Positions 46,779-58,180 of a stretch of 64,000 nucleotides of DNA are shown piece after piece. A program made the position numbers and the translations under genes. Position 1 is the first letter of the stretch; each line of letters begins with the position of its first letter. This DNA comes from Nicotiana tabacum (taxonomy: Eukaryota; Streptophyta; Magnoliopsida; Solanales; Solanaceae), in assembly GCF_000715075.1 (NCBI RefSeq), contig NC_134095.1, forward strand, positions 65,725,990 through 65,789,989, given 5' to 3'. The notes beneath the pieces were generated by a model. That model did not search any database and had not been told where the DNA came from. It saw only the letters and a list, made by a program, of their open reading frames with translations.

Positions 46779-48955
46779 AATGAGGATGAAGAATTGAAGA
46801 AGTCAGGCGTCCACCTGGAGAATGAGGATGAAGAATTAAAGAAGTCAGGCGTCCACCTGGAGAATGAGGATGAAGTTAAAAAGAAGTCAGGCGTCCACCT
46901 GGAGAATGAGGATGAGAGTTAAGAAGAAGTCAGGCGTCCACCTGGAGAATGAGGATGAGAAAAGAAGAAGCCAGGCGTCCACCTGGAGAATGAGGATGAG
47001 AGAATAGAAAAAGTCAGGCGTCCACCTGGAGAATGAGGATGAGAAAAAGAAAAAGTCAAGCGTCCACCTGGAGAATGAGGATGAGAAAAGAAGTCAGGCG
47101 TCCACCTGGAGAATGAGGATGAAGTTAAGAAGAAGTCAGGAGTCCACCTGGAGAATGAGGATGAGAAAAAGAAGTCAGGCGTCCACCTGGAGAATGAGGA
47201 TGAAGTTAAGAAGAAGTCAGGCGTCCACCTGGAGAATGAGGATGAGAAAAGAAGAAGTCAGGCGTCCACCTGGAGAATGAGGATGAGAACAGAAAAAGTC
47301 AAGCGTCCACCTGGAGAATGAGGATGAGAAAAGAAGAAGTCAGGCGTCCACCTGGAGAATGAGGATGAGAACAGAAAAAGTCAGGCGTCCACCTGGAGAA
47401 TGAGGATGAGAAAAGAAGAAGTCAGGCGTCCACCTGGAGAATGAGGATGAGAACATAAAAAGTCAGGCGTCCACCTGGAGAATGAGGATGAGAAAAAGAA
47501 GAAGTCAGGCATCCACCTGGAGAATGAGGATGATTAAAAGAAGTCAGGCGTCCACCTGGAGAATGAGGATGAGAATTAAAGAAGTCAGGCGTCCACCTGG
47601 AGAATGAGGATGAGAAAAAGAAGAAGTCAGGCGTCCACCTGGAGAATGAGGATGAGAAAAAGAAGTCAGGCGTCCACCTGGAGAATGAGGATGAAGAAAA
47701 GAAGAAGTCAGGCGTCCACCTGGAGAATGAGGATGAGAACAGAAAAAGTCAGGCGTCCACCTGGAGAATGAGGATGAGAAAATAAGAAGTCAGGCGTCCA
47801 CCTGGAGAATGAGGATGAGAAAAGAAGAAGTCAGGCGTCCACCTGGAGAATGAGGATGAGAACAGAAAAAGTCAGGCGTCCACCTGGAGAATGAGGATGA
47901 GAAATTAAAGAAGTCAGGCGTCCACCTGGAGAATGAGGATGAAGAAATTGAAGAAGTCAGGCGTCCACCTGGAGAATGAGGATGAGAACAGAAAAAGTCA
48001 GGCGTCCACCTGGAGAATGAGGATGAAGAAATTGAAGAAGTCAGGCGTCCACCTGGAGAATGAGGATGAAGAATTAAAGAAATCAGGCGTCCACCTGGAG
48101 AATGAGGATGAGAATTAAAGAAATCAGGCGTCCACCTGGAGAATGAGGATGAGAAAAAGAAGAAGTCAGGCGTCCACCTGGAGAATGAGGATGAGAAAAG
48201 AAGAAGTCAGGCGTCCACCTGGAGAATGAGGATGAGAAAAGAAGAAGTCAGGCGTCCACCTGGAGAATGAGGATGAGAAAAGAAGAAGTCAGGCGTCCAC
48301 CTGGAGAATGAGGATGAGAAAAGAAGAAGTCAGGCGTCCACCTGGAGAATGAGGATGAGAAAAGAAGAAGTCAGGCGTCCACCTGGAGAATGAGGATGAG
48401 AAAAGAAGAAGTCAGGCGTCCACCTGGAGAATGAGGATGAGAAAAGAAGAAGTCAGGCGTCCACCTGGAGAATGAGGATGAGAAAAGAAGAAGTCAGGCG
48501 TCCACCTGGAGAATGAGGATGAGAAAAGAAGAAGTCAGGCGTCCACCTGGAGAATGAGGATGAAGAGAATTGAAGAAGGCAGGCGTCCACCTGGAGAATG
48601 AGGATGAAGAAATTAAAGAAGTCAGGCGTCCACCTGGAAAATGAGGATAAGAATTAAAGAAGTCAGGCGTCCACCTGGAGAATAAGGATAAGGATTAAAG
48701 AAGTCAGGCGTCCACCTGGAGAATGAGGATGAAGAATTGAAGAAGTCAGGCGTCCACCTGGAGAATGAGGATGAAGAATTAAAGAAGTCAGGCGTCCACC
48801 TGGAGAATGAGGATGAAGTTAAAAAGAAGTCAGGCGTCCACCTGGAGAATGAGGATGAGAAAAAGAAGAAGTCAGTCGTCCACCTGGAAAATGAGGATGA
48901 GAATTAAAGAAGTCAGGCGTCCACCTGGAGAATGAGGACGAAGAAAGAAAAGAAG
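46779..48955 (+). repeat. Satellite-like tandem array in element C 3' UTR (about 50 copies)
   Basis: Units of roughly 38-47 bases. Each carries a near-invariant core GTCAGGCGTCCACCTGGAG and AATGAGGATGA, then an A/G-rich stretch that varies in length. Copies around 48180-48550 are nearly identical with constant spacing, suggesting the newest expansion. The core can fold CAGG/CCTG around six bases. Satellite-like arrays in this position are documented for Tat/Ogre-type elements. Confidence 0.95.
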
Positions 48956-49332
48956 CAGTCAAGGCACCACCTGAGGAACGAGGGAATGCAATTGAAGTGT
49001 TGAAACCAAAAGCCCACTCATATGAGAAAGGAGCACACTTAGAATCAATAAAGCAGAGGAGTCCAACAGAATCCCCAGCAAGAAACAACAAGAGTTCCAA
49101 AAGGAATACGGAATAAGCCAAATGCCCAAGAGTCACCAAGATATCAAGACAACAAGAAACGCAAGGGCATGATCTAGATACGATTTTTATAATTCATGTA
49201 CCATAGTCTAGTTTAGCTTTTTGTATTTCCTTTAAAGTAAGGTGTAATAAGGAGGTCAGCAAGCAGTAAAAACAGCACGAAGCAGCAGTAACATCACAGT
49301 CCCATGGTAGTCCCAGCTACCAAAAAATTCCC

Positions 49333-49401
49333 GAACTACATTGACCTGATTCCTTTATAGCTAAGGATATGTAGGAAACCTTCGAAGCAGAGGTTCGGTC
49401 A
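49333..49401 (+). ncRNA. Conserved nested-pseudoknot RNA motif, copy C3 (before 3' LTR)
   Basis: P1 CTACAT 49336-49341 with ATGTAG 49369-49374 (compensated relative to C2). P2 TGACC 49342-49346 with GGTCA 49397-49401. P3 AT/CCTT (49349-49350, 49352-49355) with AAGGAT 49363-49368. P4 AACCT 49377-49381 with AGGTT 49391-49395. C49396 joins P4 to P2'. It lies about 110 bases before the 3' LTR. Confidence 0.8.
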
Positions 49402-49501
49402 AATCTTTCAAAAAATGCTTCCCACGGAGTATTCGAACGGGCAAAAATCGCTCGTATCCGCTCACTTTATCTTTGCACGAAAACTCTTCGAGTTTCCGCA
49501 C

Positions 49502-49510
49502 AAAGAGGGG
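49502..49510 (+). other. Polypurine tract of element C
   Basis: AAAGAGGGG, then CAGC, then the 3' LTR start TGTGAGCACG. Confidence 0.75.
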
Positions 49511-49514
49511 CAGC

Positions 49515-52500
49515 TGTGAGCACGTGATTTTTGCCTCACGAAAGCTACTCCCAAATAAATCAAATTTCTTTTAGTGTGCAATTTTAGAATTTGTGTTGCG
49601 TTTATTAATTGTTTGTGTTTTGTCCGTAAAATGTTTGCTTTGTTATAATTAAACAAAATTAAAATTAAAATATATGTTGCATGCATATCTAGGATTTGAT
49701 TATGCATTTAATAATTGATTCGAAAAAAAATAAAATCACAAAAATATGTGTTTGTTATAGTTTTAATATTTCAATGTGTGATTAATGTGTTGTCCATGCA
49801 TTAATAGGTAATTTATCTTTGCAAGGATAATTTTATTTTTTATAATTTTTAGGAATTTAATAATTAGGAATTTAATTAGGAAATTAAAAGAAGTAGAAAT
49901 TAAGTGGGTAAAACGGATCTGGGCCAAATCTTAAACAAAACAATCAGGCCCAAACCATTTTAACTCACCCCCACAGCCCAATCCCAACAACCCCATGTCC
50001 GGTCCAATTCAAACAAATCGAAACGACGACGTTTCATCACCCTTCATCAAGGGCCGTTGGATTCAATCCATCCAACGGCTGAGATCTCATCACCCTAACC
50101 CGTGATCCTTACCCGACCCAGTGACCCGACTCAGTCCGACCCCAACGTTAAACCAAACGACGTCGTTTGGATTAGTGGATTGATCCTGGCCATTCATCTT
50201 ACTTGATCGGACGGACGATATCAATCCACCCCACCCCTATATAAATCCCAAGCCCTTACCCCGGCCCCCTAACCAAAGACCCCCCCCCTCCGCTCCTGTT
50301 CATCATCGTTCCAAACCAAACCCCTTAACCCTAGCCGCCCCTATTCCCCACCGCCTGAAACCCGGCGGCATCAACGCCGCCGGTCACCAACTTAACACCC
50401 CAGAACCCCCTGAACACCCTCTATTCAAATATGTTAATCTCTTGGCTCGAATCTTCCTGAAGGTTCTCGAATCTTCATTTGAAGATTCGAGCCAAACTCG
50501 GATCTAAACCTAACAGCCCCAAATCGACACCATAGCTTCCCCTAGCCACCCTAAGTATGGATCTGTTGTTTGTTTGGCTCGAGTCACTTCAGAGTTTCTC
50601 GAATCTTCTTTTGAAGATTCGAGCCAAACAATAACTTACCCAGATCTGTTTTAAAATGACACCGAATGACCCCTAGGCTACCCTCACCCTTGTGTCATGT
50701 TTGGTTCTCCTCGAATCTGACCAGAAATGGTTAAGTCCCAAATAGAACTTTCAAGAACCCTAAAAAAACCAAACTTTTGGATTCTGTTCAGAGCAAATAA
50801 AGATTGAGGTTTAATCGACCTTAGTCGAAGTATTTTCAGTGGAAAATACTTCGACTAAGGTCTGTTTGATTTCAAACAAAAATCCAAATCCAAGTTGAGT
50901 TCGAGTCGGAATAAAATTGAAGATTCAAAGGTATTTTTTCTATTTATTTTGTGTATTATACGTGTATTTTTGTGTTTGTTTTAGTCTGTGTAATTTTCCC
51001 ATTTTTTATCGTCATACTGTCTCCTACCCGTCTACTTGATTTTAAATGTGAATTGTTTCTGTTGGTTGTGCTTAGTTACAATGTGTGTAATCGACTCGAT
51101 TAAGTTCGTCGATTAGTTATATTATGAATTCTCATTCATAATAATACTGATTGAAACAATCTGTTTCTATTTTTATGTACTATTTGTTGACAGATATTGT
51201 AGATAATCATTTTTAACTAATACTCGTCAGTTAAATCATCCTGGTTTATATGAATCTGTCAAAATAAGTGTTGTACATATGTTATTGTCTGAACATTAAA
51301 GTTTCAGGGCATTGTCAATTTTGACAATGATCCTGTGTGTGTTTGATCTTGGTTTAATGTTAAGTCCAGTCTGAATTATTATGATAATTTCAGTAATATG
51401 TTGTTATGATGTTAGTTCTGAATTCAGTGTAATATTGCTGTAATGTCAAGTTTGAATTCAAGTTTACAAAAGTTGGTCAAATACAATTGTGTTAGGAGGT
51501 TAATAGGATTGGTTATAGCTGTAAATCAGAAGGATAATTAAGTTTATACAGATTTTAGAATCTGTTTTGCAGTAGGTTCTGATTTTTCAGTAATAACATC
51601 AGGATTTCAAGGGCATTTCTGGGAATGAAACAGTAAAAACAGGGTGTTAGTGCTAGTGTATTATAATGTAATGTTAGTGGCTATAGTTTAAGATAATAAT
51701 GGGGAACAAGGGATAATGGGGCTGCTGAAAATCAGGTTAGGATCATATATAGTATTAAAAAGAAGTTTGTAATGGAACTTTCTGTTTTAAAAGAAGAAAG
51801 GGGTCCAAGAAGCATTAAAAAATATAGAACCAGCCCTGTATAAATACAGGAGCTGGACAGACAGAAGAGAGTCAATTTTCAAAAGAGGAGAGTTTGAGAG
51901 ATTTTAAAAGATAGAAAAAATCTGATTTAAGAGTTATTCAGAGAAAGATTGAGAGGGATTTTAAGAGAGAAAAAGATCAGTTTTGAGAGGGAGGGAAATC
52001 AGTTTTCAGACAGAAATATTAAAGTTCAGTTTTCAGAGAAATTAGAACAAAGAAAACTGAGATTTTGGGTAGATTTTAAGAGGAGGAACAATCTGATTTA
52101 GAAAGGCAGTTTTGATCTTCTTCAGGTTATCTGTTTAAGAGAGGTCGATCTTCAAAACATTAGGAAATATATACAGAAGTACATTCCCAAATTGTGAAAA
52201 ACAGAAAGAAAGAAATGTGGAATAGGAATCTGAAACAGGAAGAGAAAAGAAACTGAAAGCTGAAATGTTATCTTTCTAGAATCTGTCCGTTGTTTGCTTG
52301 TGATTATTGTTCAGTCCAAATCTGAAATTTTTCTCAAGTCTCTGTCACTATTCATCTAGGTTAACGGGTCTTGTTCAAACTTGCTGTGTTATTGGTATAT
52401 TCTGCTAATTTTTGTTACTGCTGCAACTGCTGAAACTTACTTCTTCTACCTCCATTTCCAGGTACATATCCTTTTAAATTCTATGTTGGAAAGAGATTCA

Positions 52501-54152
52501 GTATGACGGATAAATGAAGATTGAATTGTAATAATATCTTTGAGTTCTTTAATTAAAAACTCAGTTTTGTTTCTGGATCGAATAAGTAGTATATGTTGAT
52601 AGGATGACTGTAAGCTAATTATCTTTTATTGAAGACTGTATAAGTATTGTAACAAGGTTAATTTTCTAAATTTTCATTAAAGTATAGTTGTGATTAAGAT
52701 TGTCAAGGTAGGAAACAGGGCATAAAGTGGGCCATTATTTAAATTTTATGGTGTTGTTAGTTAAGTAAAGAGTAATGTAGAAATATCAAGAAAACTACAT
52801 TACTAACTCTTGTTGTTAAATAAGGTTTAGATGGTATTGATGGTATATGTTTATAAAGATAATAGATGTGTGTATAAACGTTGGTGAAAGGTGATATGAT
52901 ATAACTTGTTACGATGTTTAAAACATTATGAATGTTTACGACATACAACTAAGTTGCATGTAAGGTAATTTTATTGAATTGACTTGTATAATAATTCCTT
53001 TCCTATAAACTCGAATGCCTATCTACCTTTTTTAAAATAAATTAACCAAATAGTTAGGCCAATTAGATTAAAAGCAAATATATGAGAATAAAATGAGGTG
53101 TACAAGCATAAACTGCAATACTTATATCAATGGTAAGTAGAAATAGAATTTGCACTAAATAAGAAATAAATAAAAATTGTCCAAAAATACTTCTTCCATT
53201 AATAAATTATCTTGTGAGTTTCATATGTCCCTCATTCTTCGATATATGTATATATGTTGTATTTGTGAAGAATAGTATTAATCATATCCTTATTCTTTAT
53301 TTTGAATTTGAATATTCTTGGATGAACATGTTATATGCGGAAATCATAATCAATGGGCAACATTCAATAAATTGTGAATTCTTTTTCAAGAATTAAGGGA
53401 TATCTTAAATGAAGATTTCTCATAATATAATAAACAATTTATGGAAAAATCCCTAATATCATTGCAAATATTTCGCGCAATTAGGGATACGTTCGCGTAC
53501 TCTGATTATATTTTTAAAAGCAAAATTCGGATTATGCGTACGCGCAATTTCGAGCGAATATTTAATAAAAGGATTTTTCCAAAGGCGTTAAATTAATTTC
53601 ATAAAAATCCGCGATGTGCGGTTCAATATTTAAGAAAAACAAATATTCTTGATTCAGCACAATCACGAAAAAATGATTGCTTAATAAATATATTATCAAA
53701 AGTTATTGTGTACACGTACGCGTGACACAATTCCGCATTTTTAAATTTATAACACGAATATACGTACGCGTAATTCGAATCAAAAAAGGGTTTTCAATCA
53801 CAATAAGTATAAGCGGTAGTAAAATCATGTAACATCAATATATTTAATAAAATCAAGATAATTAAGCCAATAATAAAAACAGTTAAGTGACCGTGCTAGA
53901 ACCACGGAATTCGGAAATGCCTAACACCTTCTTCCGGATTAACAGAATTCCTTACTCAGGATTTCTGGTTCGCAGAATAATAAACAGAGTCATATTCTCC
54001 TCGATTCAGGGATTGAAATTGGTGACTTGGGACGCCTTAAAAATCCCAGGTGGCGACTCTTAAATAATTAAATAAATCCCGTTTCGACTGTCCTTCAATT
54101 GGAGAAAACTCCCCACGCGCCCCCGCGGGCGCGGTGAAAAGGAGGTGCGACA
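49515..54152 (+). mobile_element. Element C, 3' LTR, 4638 bp
   Basis: Same ends as the 5' LTR and followed by the CTTAT duplication at 54153-54157. It differs from the 5' copy by about 1%, except for a patch in the first 300 bases (near 49660-49790) where differences are about tenfold denser. It repeats the palindrome (50153-50170), TATA box (50238-50245), hairpin (50817-50862), second TATA (51835-51850) and the PBS-like TGGCGACTCT (54051-54060). Confidence 0.94.
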
Positions 54153-54157
54153 CTTAT
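54153..54157. repeat. Target-site duplication of element C, right copy (CTTAT)
   Basis: It matches 30524-30528; after it the element A LTR resumes with TTATGTGC. Confidence 0.94.
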
Positions 54158-54667
54158 TTATGTGCTTTACATACTCAGTACATTATTCGTACCAACATCC
54201 CTTTTTCCTGGGGATGTTGCGTTTCATGCTCGCAAGTTCCGATAGGCACGTCGAGAGCCCTCCAGGTAGGCTATCAGCCCAGCATAAGATGTTGGTGTGC
54301 TCCATTTGCTTCGGAGTTGCTTGTTTTGGTTAGTATGATTTAGGCGTGTATTATTTGGTATGGCGGGACTCTGTCCTGGCCTTTATAAAAATTATGTATT
54401 CTTAGAGGCTTGTAGACAGATGTCATGTACGTAAAAGGTTGTATGGCCTTATCGGCCTATGTTCAGTATACGGGTGGTTATTTTGGTCTTATAGGCCCGT
54501 ATGTCTTATGTACAAGTTGATATCACATGTTGTATTATACTTATTTTACAGTAGCCTTCTGGCTCAGTTATCTATGATAAGTATGACATGGAAAGATGTG
54601 TTATGTTAGTACTCGGTTAAGTAAGGTACCGGGTGCCCGTTGCAGCCCATAGTTTTAGGTCTTGACA
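54158..54667 (+). mobile_element. Element A, 3' LTR, right part
   Basis: It aligns with about 1505-2016 of the 5' LTR and ends in TTGACA at 54667. Sequence beyond is unrelated to the PBS side and belongs to element D. The matching left flank of A is outside the window, so its target duplication cannot be tested. Confidence 0.92.
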
Positions 54668-55684
54668 TTTCTGATGGAAATTTCATGACAACATCATATG
54701 CAGAAGCTTGTGAGATTCTTGATGAAATGATGGATACTTCATCGGTATGGCAAGTTAGAGCAAACTTTCCTCAAGGTGATCCAAATGTGATTCACTTATA
54801 TAAAGAATTACATGATCATGGGCAAGCAACTGCCGTGTTGACCACCACAATGAATCAACTAGACAAAGCTCAAATTCAATAGATGCAAGGTCCCAAGAAA
54901 GTCAACGTAATGGAGGGAGTTAGTATGATTGTAAACAAGAGAAGGAAAAGGTTTCTGAAGTGCAAAACTGTGTTGAAAATTATGCGTAAGACTATAGTGG
55001 ATTTGATCATGATGAGTCATACAATGAACAAGAAGATGAGGTACAATATCTGAACAACTTCCAAGGACAAAGAATCAACAATCAAGGTCCGAATCAACAA
55101 CTATGGCGACCACAAGAAAATCAAGGGAATTAGAATTCAAAGAACCAAAGTAATTGGAATGGTGGTAACAACCAAGGGAATTAGAATAATCAAAACAATC
55201 AAGGAATTAGAATGGTCAAAATAACCAAGGCAATTGGAGTGGAAATAATCAAGTCTATTAGGGAGGCAACAACCAAGGAGGGTGGAACAACAACAACAAC
55301 AACAACAACAACAATTGGGGGTCGGTTTTTCAAAGGCCCCCGATGTATCAATAATCGAGCAACCCGCCTCCTTATCCTTCCCAAAGTTAGAGTTCTTCCA
55401 ACACTGAGATGGGCCAAATTGAGAACATGTTCAAACAAATGATGGAGAAGAATGTCGACTCCTATGCTCAACTAGCCTCTTACAACACTTCAATTCGCAA
55501 TTTGGAAATTCAATTGGGGCAAATCTTGCAAGCTTTGAACACTCATCCTAAGGGGGAATTAACAAGTGATACGGTGGTGAACCCAAAGGGTGGGAACAAC
55601 ATGGTAAATTCTATGGCCATTACTACAAGGAGTGGAAAAGGTAGGGATGCAACCACCTCAAGTCAAAAAAAAACTTATGGATGA
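54668..55684 (+). pseudogene. gag: Element D (Athila-type) gag, 3' part, broken
   Basis: Capsid protein of an Athila-type Ty3-gypsy element, truncated on the left by element A. Visible: YAEACEILDEM and MNQLDKAQ blocks (to a TAG at 54880), an Asn/Gln/Gly-rich stretch with a run of AAC codons (55060-55330), a TEMGQIENMFKQ coiled segment and AITTRSGKG (55409-55684), all familiar from Athila gag. At least two frameshifts and several stops; the A9 run near 55667 probably caused one. Confidence 0.8.
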
Positions 55685-56860
55685 TGAGCAAATGGTACAA
55701 CAAGATGAGATCCCAGAAAATGAAGTGCAAGAAAATGATGAGGTGAGAATTGATATTGATGACAATATGGAGGAGACTCATGAGGAAGTGAACCCGTCTA
55801 TGGAACACATTGTTGACATACCAGAACCGGTAGTGCCAAAGGATAAGGCACCAATGCCAAGGCCTCCTCCTCCATGCCCTCAAAGGCTTGCCAAGAAAAA
55901 TGGCGAGAACCAATTCAAAAAGTTCATTGATATTATGAAGAGTCTATCTATAAACGTGCCATTGGTTGAGGATTTGAAGCAAATGTCGGGTTATGCAAAG
56001 TTCATGAAGGACTTGGTGACAAAGAAGAGATCTATGAATTGTGAAACTATAAAGATGACTCATCAAATGAGTGATTGGAAGATCCCGGTGCTTTCATAAT
56101 CCCTTGTACCATTGGGAGTGCTGACTTTTCTAAAGCTTTATCTGATCTTAGGGCAAGTACCAACTTGATTCCCTACTAGGTTTTCAAAACTTTAAGGATT
56201 GGTCTACCAAGACCCATATCTATGAGGTTACAAATGACGGATCGTACTATGAAGAGACCGTTGGGTATTATTGATGATGTGTTGTTTCGTGTTGATAAAT
56301 TCATCCTCCCGGCGGACTTTGTGATTCTTGATTGTGAAGTGGACTATGAGGTTCTGATTATTTTGGGTAGATCATTCCTTGCTAGGGGAAAGAATCTTAT
56401 TGATGTGGAAGCCGGTGAGCTCACTTTCCGGGTGGTGATGAAAAGGTTCTTTTACATGTGTGCAAATCTATGAGGCAACCGAATAGCAATAAAGTTTGTT
56501 CGTTTGTGGATTTGGTGATCGATGTGATTGTTGATGAAACAAGTGCCGTGATGAATGTTGATGACACTTTGGATGCTGTCTTGCTCAATTGTGATGATAA
56601 AGAAATGTAAGGTTATGTGGAATGTGTGAATGCTTTGCAAGGAATGGGGTCATACACTTATAAGCCCCGCAAATTATCTTTGGATCTTGAGAATAGAACC
56701 ACTCCTCCAACAAAGCCTTCAATTGAGGAGCCTTCTATTTTGGAGTTGAAGCCATTGCCTCTACATCTTAGGTATAAATTTCTTGGCCCTTCTTTTACTT
56801 TACCGGTTATTCTTTCATCTTGTTTGGCTAACGTGTAGGTAAATTCCACTTTGGTGGTGC
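55685..56860 (+). pseudogene. Element D protease region, broken
   Basis: An acidic linker and Pro-rich region (55685-55890), then an Athila-type aspartic protease (about 56100-56460). The usual DLGAS catalytic motif reads DLRAS here, which would inactivate it. Stops include 56097 and 56471, with a shift between them. A further conserved block (ECVNALQGMGSYTYKPRKLS, 56620-56680) leads into RT. Confidence 0.75.
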
Positions 56861-58180
56861 TACAAAAGAGGAAGAAAGCTATTTGATGAACTTAGGCGGA
56901 TATTCAGGGAATGAGCCCCACATTTTGCATGCACAAGATCAACTTGGAGAAAGGTGCCAAACCATCTATTGAATATAAAAGGGGAATCAATGAAGCCATG
57001 CAAGAGGTTGTCAAAAAAGAGGTGATCAAGTGGTTGGATGCCGAGGTTGTGTACCCTATTTCTGATAGTTCGTGGACTTCTTCGGTTTAATGTGTCCCAA
57101 AGAAAGTGGCATGATGGTGATCACCAATGACAAGAATGAGTTGATTCCTACAAGAACGACGACCGGGTGGAGAGTGTGTATGGAATATTGCAAGCTCAAG
57201 AAAGTCACAAGGAATGATCATTTCCTACTTCCCTTCCTAGGTCAAATGCTAGATAGGTTGGCCGGCATGCTTTCTATTGTTTCCTTGATGGGCATTCCGG
57301 CTACTATCAAATTCTTATTACTTTGGAAGATCAAGAGAAGACTACTTTCACTTGTCCTTATGGTACTTTTGCATTCTTGCGGATGCCATTTGGGTTGTGC
57401 AATGCACCAGTGACTTTTCAAAGGTATATGAAGGCTATATTCATGGACATGATGGAGGATTTTCTTGAAGTCTTCATGGATGATTTTTCTATGATCGGGA
57501 ATTATTTTGATCATTGTCTAGCAAATTTGGACAAAGTGTTGGCAAGATGTGATGAAACAAACTTGGTGCTCAATTGGAAGAAGTGTCATTTCATGGTTGA
57601 GGAAGGCATTGTCCTTGGCCATAAGATCTCAAAGAATGGCGTTGAAGTCAACAAGGCAAAGATTGAGGTGATTTCTAAACTTCCACATCCAACTTCGGTC
57701 AAAGGCGTGCGGAGTTTCTTAGGCCACGCGGGATTTTACCGGCGGTTCATCAAGGACTTCACTAAAGTGGTAAACTCATTGTGGAAGCTTTTGGAGAAAG
57801 GTACAAAGTTCCATTTCAATGATGATTGCATGAGAGCCTTTGAGTTGCTAGAGCTCAAGTTGACTACTACTCCCATCATTACCACTCCAAATTGGAGTGT
57901 GCCTTTTGAGCTTATGTGTGATGCAAGTGATGTAGCAGTGGGAGCTGTATTGGGGCAATGCATCAACAAAAATTTTCATTCGGTTTATTATGCAAGTAAA
58001 ACCATGAACAGTGCCCAAGTTAACTACACCGTTATAGAGAAAGAGCTTCTTGCCATTATGCTTGCTATGGAGAAGCTTCGTCCATACTTGATGGGTGCAA
58101 AAATGATTGTTCATACGGATCGTGCGGCACTTCTCTATCTCATGAGCAAGAAAGATTCAAAAGCCAATTTGAAGAGATAG
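56861..58180 (+). pseudogene. pol: Element D reverse transcriptase-RNase H, broken
   Basis: RT begins near 56930. The finger region is open at 57072-57230, then shifts frame and runs open 57323-58180 with the catalytic FMDD box at 57475-57486. RNase H follows with MCDASD, EKELLA and HTDRAA acids. The wording of conserved blocks (LVLNWKKCHFMV, GHAGFYRRF) is that of the Athila clade. The frame stops at TAG 58178 and continues beyond as linker to integrase. Confidence 0.88.

Larger units (their letters stand above)
45592..49514 (+). other. Element C 3' UTR (3.9 kb)
   Basis: It runs from the pol stop to the 3' LTR. Contents in order: pseudoknot copy C2 (45759-45817), a GGGGCAG block near 45881, a two-to-three-fold repeat (46081-46260), a satellite-like array (46779-48955), pseudoknot copy C3 (49333-49401), and the PPT AAAGAGGGG (49502-49510). 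No protein is encoded; the ORF at 47933-48118 is array sequence. Confidence 0.85.

Noticed and set aside
47933..48118. 61-codon ORF with repeated SGVHLENEDEN
   Set aside because: It is only the tandem array read in a frame without stops for a few units.
46779..48955. Regular repeats resembling a CRISPR array
   Set aside because: The spacers are variants of one A/G-rich stretch, not unique sequence; the array lies in a plant retrotransposon 3' UTR and there are no cas genes.
54640..54882. 80-codon ORF as a complete small gene
   Set aside because: Its first codons are the end of the element A LTR; the rest is truncated Athila gag.
55199..55471. Minus-strand ORF with a valine run
   Set aside because: It is the antisense of the AAC (Asn) run in Athila gag.
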